64,000 nt of DNA from Enterobacteriaceae bacterium UBA7338 (lineage in GTDB: Bacteria > Pseudomonadota > Gammaproteobacteria > Enterobacterales > Enterobacteriaceae): the NCBI GenBank assembly GCA_002480085.1, contig DKPJ01000011.1, positions 612,389-676,388 on the forward strand, read 5' to 3'. Below are positions 1-6,907 of this stretch, one piece after another. Each line of letters opens with the position of its first letter. Position 1 is the first letter of the stretch. Below the pieces are notes generated by a model. It worked only from the letters and a program-made list of their open reading frames with translations, ran no database searches and had not been told where the DNA came from. The position numbers and the translations under genes were made by a program.

Positions 1-89
1 ACGTTGTCCAGCGCCAGGAACGGCCCTGTTGCGGTTTGAAAGCGCTGGGTAACGTTCTCTACGCGGATAATGGCTTTCTCATGTTTCAT
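1..89 (-). CDS. nasD: Nitrate ABC transporter ATP-binding protein, N-terminus only (partial)
   Basis: The minus strand opens with ATG at 89 and reads MKHEKAIIRVENVTQRF and onward until the window edge. This is the start of the first strand of an ABC ATPase, before the Walker A motif. It lies 14 bp downstream of the nitrate permease gene and is transcribed with it, so it should be the ATPase of the same importer (NasD in Klebsiella, NrtC/NrtD in cyanobacteria). Only about 29 codons are visible, so the assignment rests on position and on the family-typical N-terminus. The rest of the operon (nitrite and nitrate reductases in Klebsiella) would lie beyond the left edge. Confidence 0.8.
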   Translation of the reverse strand, partial: MKHEKAIIRVENVTQRFQTATGPFLALDN

Positions 90-103
90 CTCTCTCTCCC
101 AAA

Positions 104-1012
104 CTAGTTGCCGTAGCTAAAGCGGCGAGCAATGGCCATCAGCCCCTGCTCGAGCAGCATCCCCACCACGCCAATCAGCAGGATGGCGATGATGATGTTT
201 TCCACGTTGAGGTTGTTCCACTCGTTCCAGATCCAGAAACCGATCCCCACGCCGCCGGTAAGCATCTCTGCTGCAACGATCACCAGCCACGCGATACCAA
301 TCGACAGGCGAACCCCGGTCAGAATGTGCGGGAGCACGGCGGGAAAGAGGATTTTGCGCATAACGGTGAACTCGCTCAGCTTCAGCACCCGCGCCACGTT
401 GAGATAGTCCTGCGGAATACGCATGACCCCCTCGGCGGTGTTGAGGATCATCGGCCAGATTGAACAGATGAAGATGGTCCACGCCGAGGCTGGCTCTGCC
501 CGCTGGAACAGCAGCAGGCCAATCGGCAGCCAGGCCAGCGGGCTGACCGGACGCAGCAGGGCGATGACCGGGTTGAGCATGTTAGCGATAAAGCTAAAGC
601 GGCCGATGAGAAAGCCGAGGGGGATCCCTACCAGCGCCGCCAGGCCGAAGCCCAGCGCCACGCGTTTGAGCGAGGCCAGTACGTTCCAGCCGATGCCCAT
701 ATCATTAGGCCCGGCGATATAAAACGGCTCGGCGAAGATAAGCTTTGCCGCCTCCCAGGTTTTCAGCGGCGTCGGAAAGCCGCTGCTGCTCAGGGCGGCG
801 ATCTGCCAGAGGGTAATCAGCACAACTGCTCCCAGCACTCCGGGCACCGCTTTTTTCACTGCGCCGCCTACGACCTTACGCAGGCGGCTTGCAGACGCTG
901 GTTTTGTCACCTCTGGCTGCGGCGTCGTGATAGCCGTCTTCAGGGGGAGGATCTCAGCGCTCTCCGGCTCGGCGGCCAGCGCAACTACATTCGTTTTGGT
1001 GTTGATAGACAT
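104..1012 (-). CDS. nasE: Nitrate ABC transporter permease NasE/NrtB
   Basis: A 302-residue inner-membrane permease of the nitrate/sulfonate/taurine class (NrtB/SsuC/TauC fold). A long hydrophilic N-terminus of about 50 residues precedes the first membrane helix (residues about 55-75), followed by roughly five more helices. The cytoplasmic EAA-type loop that docks the ATPase is visible around residues 205-230 (LNVARVLKLSEFTVMRKILF). Start ATG at 1012 has a GAGG ribosome site five bases upstream. It lies 11 bp after nasF and 14 bp before the ATPase gene, so the three form one importer operon. The order binding protein, permease, ATPase matches Klebsiella nasFED. Confidence 0.92.
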   Translation of the reverse strand: MSINTKTNVVALAAEPESAEILPLKTAITTPQPEVTKPASASRLRKVVGGAVKKAVPGVLGAVVLITLWQIAALSSSGFPTPLKTWEAAKLIFAEPFYIAGPNDMGIGWNVLASLKRVALGFGLAALVGIPLGFLIGRFSFIANMLNPVIALLRPVSPLAWLPIGLLLFQRAEPASAWTIFICSIWPMILNTAEGVMRIPQDYLNVARVLKLSEFTVMRKILFPAVLPHILTGVRLSIGIAWLVIVAAEMLTGGVGIGFWIWNEWNNLNVENIIIAILLIGVVGMLLEQGLMAIARRFSYGN

Positions 1013-1023
1013 GTCGGCCTCAC

Positions 1024-2286
1024 TTAACGTTTCATCGCAAAACTGTTGGCATACTCAGCGGGGTTGCTGCCGTCCCACACCTTGCCGTCAAACAGGGTGC
1101 TGCTGCGCATATCGCTGGTGGGCAGATTGATGCCCCCTGCTGCTGCTGCCGCCTGCTTATAGATGTCGGTGCGGTTGATCTTCTTAGCGACGGCCAGATA
1201 GTCCGGATCGCTATCGATAAGTCCCCAGCGCTTGTGCTGGGTCAGGAACCACATGCCGTCTGAGAGATACGGATAGTTCACCGCGCCGTCGTTAAAGAAG
1301 CGCATGCCGTGGGCGTCTTTCCATTTCTTGCCCAGCCCGTTGTCATAGTCGCCAAGCATCCGCCCCTGAATGGTCTCTGGGGAGGTGTTGACGTAGGCGC
1401 GCCCCGCGATGGCCTTCGCCGTTTCAATTCGGTTCGCATCGGAGGTGTCGATCCAGCGGGAGGCCTCCAGCACGGCCGCAGTCAGAGCGCGGGCCGTATT
1501 GGGATTGGCGGAAACCCATGCGGAGGTGGTACCAAGAATTTTCTCTGGATGATCGGGCCAAATCTCCTGGGTTGTCGCAGCGGTAAAGCCGATCCCGTCG
1601 AGAATGGCGCGCTGGTTCCATGGCTCACCAACGCAGTAGCCGCTCATGTTGCCGATCTTCATGTTCATCACCATCTGCGGCGGCGGCACCACGACGTTGC
1701 GGACGTCGTTAAACGGATGGATCCCGGCGTTGGCCAGCCAGTAGTAGAGCCACATGGCATGCGTGCCGGTGGGAAACGTCTGGGCAAAGGTGTAGGTTCC
1801 CTTCGGGCTGGCATCGACGGTTTTTTTCAGCGAGGCCGCATCGGTCACGCCCGCCTCTTTCAACTGGTTCGAGAGGGTGATCGCCTGGCCGTTATTATTG
1901 AGGGTCATCAGCATCGCCATATCATGCTGCGGGCCGGAGACGCCGAGCTGGAGGCCGTAGACCAGCCCATACAGCACATGGGCGGCATCCAGCTCGCCGG
2001 AGACCAGCTTGTCGCGCACCGACGCCCAGCTGGACTCTTTGCTGAGGGTGATTTTGATCCCGTACTTCTCATCAAACTTCTTCACCGCCGCCATCACCAC
2101 CGAGGCGCAATCCGTCAAAGGGATAAAGCCCACGCGGATCTCTTTCTTCTCGGGCGCATCAGAGCCTGCCGCCCAGACGCTGTTCATAAAGCCCGGTAAC
2201 ATCATGCTGCCGCCCAGCAGCGCACTGCTTGCCAGAAATCGGCGGCGGGAGAGACTCACCACGGTGTTGTTATCGTCTTGCTTCAT
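1024..2286 (-). CDS. nasF: Nitrate-binding protein NasF/NrtA, Tat-exported
   Basis: A 420-residue periplasmic binding protein of the NrtA/CmpA family that captures nitrate (and probably nitrite) for the NasED transporter. The N-terminus has a twin-arginine signal (SRRRFLASSALLGGSMMLPG, residues about 13-32), so export is by the Tat route, usual for this family. The body has family features such as KKEIRVGFIPLTDCASVVMA. Start ATG at 2286 has AGGAA nine bases upstream. It is the first gene of the operon, behind a leader RNA with a terminator and a sigma-54 promoter. The length is normal for the family. Confidence 0.93.
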   Translation of the reverse strand: MKQDDNNTVVSLSRRRFLASSALLGGSMMLPGFMNSVWAAGSDAPEKKEIRVGFIPLTDCASVVMAAVKKFDEKYGIKITLSKESSWASVRDKLVSGELDAAHVLYGLVYGLQLGVSGPQHDMAMLMTLNNNGQAITLSNQLKEAGVTDAASLKKTVDASPKGTYTFAQTFPTGTHAMWLYYWLANAGIHPFNDVRNVVVPPPQMVMNMKIGNMSGYCVGEPWNQRAILDGIGFTAATTQEIWPDHPEKILGTTSAWVSANPNTARALTAAVLEASRWIDTSDANRIETAKAIAGRAYVNTSPETIQGRMLGDYDNGLGKKWKDAHGMRFFNDGAVNYPYLSDGMWFLTQHKRWGLIDSDPDYLAVAKKINRTDIYKQAAAAAGGINLPTSDMRSSTLFDGKVWDGSNPAEYANSFAMKR

Positions 2287-2316
2287 TGCGGCTTCCTGTA
2301 TGGTGAAAAAATGCGC

Positions 2317-2365
2317 AAAAAAAAGCGTCCAGTTAGCGCTCAGTCTCCTGAACGCTAACGGACGC
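2317..2365 (-). terminator. Leader (attenuator) terminator of the nasF operon
   Basis: Read on the minus strand, a long stem (GCGTCC then GTTAGCG pairing with CGCTAAC and GGACGC, with one bulged T, extended by TTCAG/CTGAG around a GAGA loop) is followed directly by eight U residues. It lies about 30 nt before the nasF start codon and downstream of the promoter. It is therefore a leader terminator that must be read through for nasF expression. This matches the known Klebsiella nasF leader, where NasR prevents termination. Confidence 0.9.
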
Positions 2366-2381
2366 CTTTATCCGAAACGCT

Positions 2382-2405
2382 GGCTAAACCGCCGTTGGCT
2401 TAGCC
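2382..2405 (-). promoter_or_regulatory. NasR (ANTAR) target hairpin in the nasF leader RNA
   Basis: On the minus strand GGCTAAGCC and GGTTTAGCC form a nine-pair stem (one G-U) around the six-base loop AACGGC. The loop has A at position 1 and G at position 4, the signature described for RNA hairpins bound by ANTAR-domain antiterminators. It sits about 10 nt from the predicted transcript start and about 16 nt before the terminator stem, the same arrangement as the Klebsiella 1:2 hairpin recognised by NasR. Confidence 0.82.
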
Positions 2406-2425
2406 GCTATGTGCTTTTTTGATAA

Positions 2426-2442
2426 TGCAGCTTGTGTGCCAA
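2426..2442 (-). promoter_or_regulatory. Sigma-54 promoter of the nasF operon
   Basis: The minus strand reads TTGGCACACAAGCTGCA: GG at 2440-2439 and GC at 2428-2427 with exactly ten bases between them, the invariant -24/-12 geometry of RpoN promoters. Transcription should start near 2415, giving a leader of about 130 nt. NtrC sites lie about 100 and 120 bp upstream. Confidence 0.85.
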
Positions 2443-2505
2443 CTTCTTGTAGTCCTGTAAAATCAGCAAGGTAGTGTTGAATTAGCGGTGAGTATGGATT
2501 GTGTC

Positions 2506-2544
2506 TGCACCGCAACGGTTTGCGATTTGCACACCGTCGGTGCA
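2506..2544 (-). promoter_or_regulatory. Two NtrC enhancer sites upstream of nasF
   Basis: The site at 2528-2544 (TGCACACCGTCGGTGCA) matches the 17-bp NtrC consensus TGCACC-N5-GGTGCA in both half-sites except one base. The site at 2506-2522 (TGCACCGCAACGGTTTG) has a perfect left half and a weaker right half. The centres are 22 bp apart, two helical turns, as needed for cooperative binding of NtrC dimers. They fill the gap between the end of nasR and the sigma-54 promoter and point to induction by nitrogen limitation. Confidence 0.82.
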
Positions 2545-2559
2545 GCTACTCCTTAAGTG

Positions 2560-3774
2560 TTATGGCGCTGATTTACTCATCACCGCCGCCACGGAGAGCA
2601 TGGCTTCCGCAATCTCCGCCAGCTTCTTATTCTGTTTCATCGCCATGTCTCGCAGGGTTTTGTGGGCCTGCGGCTCGCTCATGCCGTGGTGCTGCATCAG
2701 CAAGCCTTTGGCGCGCTCTACCCGCTTTCGGTCAGCAAGCGTGGCGCGCAGCGCGGCCAGCTCGGCATCCTGGGCCTGTAGCTGGCGAGACTGCTGCTCA
2801 ATAAGTTCGAGCACGGAACGACTGAGTTGAGGTGGGATCAGCGCCGCATAGTGGGTATCCTGCGGCAGCAGCTGCTCAATCTCCTGCTGCTGGCGCGCGC
2901 CGGAACGTTGTGCATCGCGGATCCGCTGCTCACAGCAGGTCATTAACCTCTCCTCCAGCCGATCCTCAATCAGTTTCATGCCGTCAATACGTGCCGTGGT
3001 GATGTCAAACCAGCGCAGTGCGATGTCATTGCTTTCGCCTGAGGGAGAGGTACAGGTGCAGGCAATACGGCGGAAACGCTCCAGCTCACTGCTGTCGGCA
3101 CGCTGCTGCTGTTGCCACAGCGTGAGAGAGCGCTCATCGGCGAACTCCATAAAGGTGTGAAAGCAGCGCTCCTGGCCGTCAATCAGCGCCAGCAGTTGCT
3201 GATGTGTACTATTTTCGAAGTGACGCGCGGCAAAGCCTGCCGCTGCCAGCGCGCGCTCCTGCCCGGCCAGCTCTTTACCCTGCATAAAGCTGAACATGGC
3301 CAGCAACGCCCGTGACACCGTGGGATCCCCGGAGGTATCGGCGGCATCGAATACCAGCGCCAGATGGGTGCGTATCACCTCGCTATAGCGGCTCATGGCT
3401 TCGGGCTGCTGAATACTCTGCACTGCAACCTGCTCACGTAGTGCGGGCAAGCTGCTAAGGCTATGCAGCGCGGTGGCGATGCGGCTGAAGAGTCGCGATG
3501 CGTTAGCCATCTCTCCGTTGAGATCCAGCGCCGTGAGCTGTCTATCTACCGCTTCTGCAGCAAGCTGGACCTGACAGGCGCGTTCATCAAGCCGGTCGCT
3601 CCAGATCGTGCCCTGCGAGCAGAGATAGATATTTACCGTGCCCCGCTCGCGTTGCAGGTCATGGATAAGCTGACTGACAGCCCCCACCAGCTTGCTCATT
3701 TGCAGCAGCTGTTGTAGGCCGATTATTTCACTTCGTCTGGCAGCCAGCACGAAATCGAGAGCGGAAAGTGGCAT
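2560..3774 (-). CDS. nasR: NasR, nitrate/nitrite-sensing transcription antiterminator
   Basis: A 404-residue cytoplasmic sensor. Residues about 35-290 form an all-helical NIT (nitrate/nitrite sensing) domain, with the motif LQRERGTVNIYL near residues 42-53. The C-terminal ~60 residues are an ANTAR RNA-binding domain (LADRKRVERAKGLLMQHHGM, then the repeated Ala-rich helices AHKTLRDMAMKQNKKLAEIA). In Klebsiella, nitrate-bound NasR binds the nasF leader hairpin and suppresses the downstream terminator; both RNA elements are present here. Start ATG at 3774. The gene lies just upstream of its target operon on the same strand. It has the expected length and no missing segment. Confidence 0.93.
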   Translation of the reverse strand: MPLSALDFVLAARRSEIIGLQQLLQMSKLVGAVSQLIHDLQRERGTVNIYLCSQGTIWSDRLDERACQVQLAAEAVDRQLTALDLNGEMANASRLFSRIATALHSLSSLPALREQVAVQSIQQPEAMSRYSEVIRTHLALVFDAADTSGDPTVSRALLAMFSFMQGKELAGQERALAAAGFAARHFENSTHQQLLALIDGQERCFHTFMEFADERSLTLWQQQQRADSSELERFRRIACTCTSPSGESNDIALRWFDITTARIDGMKLIEDRLEERLMTCCEQRIRDAQRSGARQQQEIEQLLPQDTHYAALIPPQLSRSVLELIEQQSRQLQAQDAELAALRATLADRKRVERAKGLLMQHHGMSEPQAHKTLRDMAMKQNKKLAEIAEAMLSVAAVMSKSAP

Positions 3775-3836
3775 GTCGGTACCTGCGCAAAAGAAACATA
3801 CCGGGGATAAAGCAAGATGCGTGCCGGGTCTGAACT

Positions 3837-5141
3837 TTAACTATTCATGCCAGAGAGCAGGCCGACATAAACTGTTTTTTGGTCGTTTGCTCTCTTCTCA
3901 AGCGCAAACCCTTCCCGAACCACCGCCCGCAGATCGTTTCGTGCCGTATTATCCGATACCCCTAACAGCTCGCTGACGTCTGCGGCGGTATACGCTTTTC
4001 TTGGCGTCGATAGCATGACGTTTAACAGCGTCACCTGGCGTGCGGTCAACCGTCTCAACGCGCCAGTCTCAAATAGCCGACGATCGATCATTGCGCTTCT
4101 GTTGGTAATCGTTTCGATATGCTCAAGATAAATCCGGAGCGCACGACCAATGGTACTGGCCTGATACTCAAGAAAGTAAGTGAGATCCATACCGTCGGTC
4201 TCGGTGTACTGGTAGCTATGGGCGTATTTTACCGGTGCAGCGTGCAGGAGCTGGCTGATTGAGATGTATTTAAAGGCGTCATAGCCACTCTTTAGCATGA
4301 ACCAGTAAAATAGCGCCCGGCTGGTACGTCCATTTCCATCCCTGAAGGGATGCTCGTGAGCAACCATAAAATGCAGGATGCAGGCTCTTATCAGGGGATG
4401 GATATACTCTTCTTTGCTGTTTAACCAGTCACAGATGTTTTGCAGCCGAGCCGCAAGCTCTACTGCCCGCGGTGGCTGATGAACGATATTGCCGTCATAA
4501 TCAGCAATGACGACATCATCGGTTTCTCTAAACTCACCTGGCCGGTATTTTTTGTCATTAATGCCGCCCATACCGATCGCGTGCAGCTTCCGAATCAGAC
4601 CCAGCGTAAGCTGTTCCTCTGTTAAGTCAGGAATTTCCGCCATCAAACGCGCATTGCCTGCGATCATCTGCTCATCCTCGGTACGCGGCGCGCGTCCGGA
4701 TTCAAGCATATTTCTCGCCACCAGCGTGGTGGTGTTTGCCCCTTCAAGCTGTGAACTCGTAATGGGTTCTTCAAAACGCAGCTGACTTAACTCAGCTCCG
4801 GCGCCACGCAGCCGTTCGATCTGTTCATTTAGTGCCAGCGTCGTTGCATGCTTATCCGCCAGCTCGCACACTTCATATATGGCAGGGGTGATATTAAATC
4901 CAGCCGGCTCGCCAGCCTCATTGTGATAACCAATGCGCTGAAGAGCGGCGTTACGCGCCAGGCGAGTCAACGTCCAGGCTATAGTTACGTCCTCTCCCTT
5001 TTTAATTCGATACTGGAACTCTTCAAACGGCAGATAGCGTCCTTTACCGTCGGTTACCCTGTTATAATGCTGATACGCTTCCAGCTCCCTGCCGCTTAGC
5101 TGAGAAAAGGGAACGGGTGCCGGGACCTTTTTTATCGCCAT
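3837..5141 (-). CDS. Fic-domain protein with C-terminal winged helix
   Basis: A 434-residue Fic protein, predicted to transfer AMP (or another nucleotide moiety) to a target hydroxyl. The catalytic motif HPFRDGNGRTSR (residues about 284-295) fits HPFx(D/E)GNGRxxR, so the enzyme looks active. An N-terminal inhibitory helix carries SSQLEG (residues about 138-143), matching S/TxxxEG of the self-inhibited class II Fic proteins. The last ~70 residues (TARQVTLLNVMLSTP, then SDNTARNDLRAVV) resemble a winged helix-turn-helix, suggesting DNA binding and autoregulation. Start ATG at 5141. Two strong palindromes lie just upstream. No dedicated antitoxin gene is adjacent, as expected for class II. The physiological target is unknown. 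Confidence 0.88.
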   Translation of the reverse strand: MAIKKVPAPVPFSQLSGRELEAYQHYNRVTDGKGRYLPFEEFQYRIKKGEDVTIAWTLTRLARNAALQRIGYHNEAGEPAGFNITPAIYEVCELADKHATTLALNEQIERLRGAGAELSQLRFEEPITSSQLEGANTTTLVARNMLESGRAPRTEDEQMIAGNARLMAEIPDLTEEQLTLGLIRKLHAIGMGGINDKKYRPGEFRETDDVVIADYDGNIVHQPPRAVELAARLQNICDWLNSKEEYIHPLIRACILHFMVAHEHPFRDGNGRTSRALFYWFMLKSGYDAFKYISISQLLHAAPVKYAHSYQYTETDGMDLTYFLEYQASTIGRALRIYLEHIETITNRSAMIDRRLFETGALRRLTARQVTLLNVMLSTPRKAYTAADVSELLGVSDNTARNDLRAVVREGFALEKRANDQKTVYVGLLSGMNS

Positions 5142-5143
5142 AA

Positions 5144-5225
5144 AACTATCTCAATTTAATCTCATTTTGAGATAGTTATAGCATCTGCGTCAATCTATCT
5201 CAATATTTCGCTATTTTGAGATAGA
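5144..5225. promoter_or_regulatory. Twin inverted repeats upstream of the fic gene
   Basis: Two palindromes of the same design. At 5144-5177, arms AACTATCTCAA and TTGAGATAGTT (11 bp) flank a 12-bp spacer. At 5194-5225, arms TCTATCTCAA and TTGAGATAGA (10 bp) again flank a 12-bp spacer. The centres are 49 bp apart. The first also contains a nested ATCTCA/TGAGAT pair. The nearest palindrome begins 3 bp before the fic start codon. Their identity and placement suggest operators for a dimeric winged-helix regulator, most simply the Fic protein's own C-terminal domain; that link is inference. Confidence 0.7.
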
Positions 5226-5293
5226 GAGTAGCGCTTTCTTTTTACTGCCAGCCCGCTATCCTAATCAGCAAATCCCAAACCATCGGACCGGTT

Positions 5294-5581
5294 ATGACTA
5301 CACACGTATCCAAAGACCCATTGCACGGCGTAACGCTTGAGATGCAGGTGAATGCCCTCGTGGCGCGCTATGGCTGGGGAGAACTAAGCAAACTTATTAA
5401 TATCAACTGCTTCAAAAACGATCCCAGCGTAAAATCGAGCCTTAAGTTTTTGCGCCGCACGCCCTGGGCGCGCGCGGAGGTCGAAGCGCTCTATTTAGAT
5501 TCACTGGATGATGCCGTCCCGCAGAAACAGGACGAGCCTGCCATTAACCCATGGGCTACTAGCCGCCTGAATAAGAGCTGA
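5294..5581 (+). CDS. VF530-family small protein (DUF2132)
   Basis: A 95-residue protein with the VF530/DUF2132 signature: DPLHGVTLEMQVNALVARYG at residues 8-27, then INCFKNDPSVKSSLKFLRRT and PWARAEVEALYL. The family is small, helical and annotated as DNA-binding on structural grounds; its cellular role is not established. Start ATG at 5294. It is followed after 7 bp by digH on the same strand and may be co-transcribed with it. The C-terminal 20 residues (after DSLDDA) are family-variable. No unusual feature is visible. Confidence 0.8.
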   Translation: MTTHVSKDPLHGVTLEMQVNALVARYGWGELSKLININCFKNDPSVKSSLKFLRRTPWARAEVEALYLDSLDDAVPQKQDEPAINPWATSRLNKS

Positions 5582-5588
5582 AACAGAG

Positions 5589-6893
5589 ATGGCGCGACAC
5601 ATTACACGGTTAGGCGCACTGGTTGGCTGCGCGCTTTTACTTGCCAGCTGCTCTTCTAAACCACCGAAGTCACTGGTTACCCCGCTTCCGCCCGTGGCGA
5701 AGCAGCCCCTGCCGGATAAATCTGCGCGCAGCAATGAGCCGGTGCGCGGCGTCTGGCTAACCACGGTCTCCCGTCTCGACTGGCCGCCAGCGTCATCGGT
5801 CACCGCCAGCCCCGCGCTGCGCATCAGCCAGCAGCAGAAGGCGTTAACGGATAAGCTGGACAACCTGAAACGCCTTGGGGTGAATACCGTCTTTTTCCAG
5901 GTAAAACCTGACGGGACCGCGCTCTGGCCCTCTAAGATCCTGCCGTGGTCAGATATGCTTACCGGCACTATCGGTACCGATCCCGGCTACGATCCGTTGC
6001 AGTTTATGCTGGATGAGGCCCACAAGCGCGGCATGAAGGTGCACGCCTGGTTTAACCCCTATCGCGTCTCTACCAACACTAAACCCAGTACCGTTGCCGA
6101 GCTGAACCGTACCCTGCCGCTCAATCCGGCTAGCGTGTTCGTGCTGCACCGGGACTGGATCCGCACCTCCAGCGATCGCTACGTACTTGACCCTGGTATT
6201 CCCGAAGCGCGGGACTGGATCACCAGCATCGTGGCTGAGGTTGTGGCCCACTATCCGGTGGACGGCGTGCAGTTTGATGACTACTTCTATACGGAGTCGC
6301 CCGGCTCGACCCTTAACGATAATCAAACCTATCAAAAATATGGCAGCGGATTTGCCTCAAAGGCGGACTGGCGGCGCAACAACACGCAGCAGCTGATCGA
6401 GCAGGTGTCGCGCACCATTAAACAGCTGAACCCCAACGTAGAGTTTGGCGTGAGTCCCAGCGGCGTGTGGCGCAACCGCTCCCACGATCCCGCCGGGTCT
6501 GATACGCGTGGCGCGGCGGCCTATGATGAGTCCTATGCCGATACCCGTCTGTGGGTGCAAAAAGGCCTCGTGGATTACATTGCTCCGCAGATCTACTGGC
6601 CCTTCTCGCGGGATGCGGCGCGTTATGATGTGCTGGCGAAGTGGTGGGCAAACGTAGTGAAACCCACCCATACGCGGCTCTATATTGGCGTGGCGCTGTA
6701 TAAGGTAGGCGAACCGTCGAAAACCGAGCCGGACTGGACGGTTAACGGCGGCGTGCCGGAGCTGAAAAAGCAGCTGGATCTTAACGATGCCCTGCCAGAG
6801 ATCGGCGGCACCATCCTGTTCCGGGAGAATAACCTCAACCAGCCCCAGGCTCAGCAGGCGGTGAACTACCTGCGGAGCCGCTGGGGCAGTTGA
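5589..6893 (+). CDS. digH: DigH (YddW), peptidoglycan glycosidase lipoprotein
   Basis: A 434-residue family-10-like glycosidase (GHL10/DUF187), equivalent to E. coli YddW, renamed DigH, which cleaves denuded (stem-peptide-free) glycan strands during septal splitting. The N-terminus is a lipoprotein signal with lipobox LLASC (Cys about residue 21), so the protein should be an outer-membrane lipoprotein facing the periplasm. Family motifs: VRGVWLTTVSRLDWP near residues 53-67, VNTVFFQVKPDGTALWPSKI near 98-117, and VDGVQFDDYFY near 225-235, with the likely acidic catalytic residues. Length matches E. coli (439 aa). Start ATG at 5589; the upstream AGAG is a weak ribosome site. Confidence 0.87.
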   Translation: MARHITRLGALVGCALLLASCSSKPPKSLVTPLPPVAKQPLPDKSARSNEPVRGVWLTTVSRLDWPPASSVTASPALRISQQQKALTDKLDNLKRLGVNTVFFQVKPDGTALWPSKILPWSDMLTGTIGTDPGYDPLQFMLDEAHKRGMKVHAWFNPYRVSTNTKPSTVAELNRTLPLNPASVFVLHRDWIRTSSDRYVLDPGIPEARDWITSIVAEVVAHYPVDGVQFDDYFYTESPGSTLNDNQTYQKYGSGFASKADWRRNNTQQLIEQVSRTIKQLNPNVEFGVSPSGVWRNRSHDPAGSDTRGAAAYDESYADTRLWVQKGLVDYIAPQIYWPFSRDAARYDVLAKWWANVVKPTHTRLYIGVALYKVGEPSKTEPDWTVNGGVPELKKQLDLNDALPEIGGTILFRENNLNQPQAQQAVNYLRSRWGS

Positions 6894-6907
6894 TTAGCGA
6901 ACGTTAG

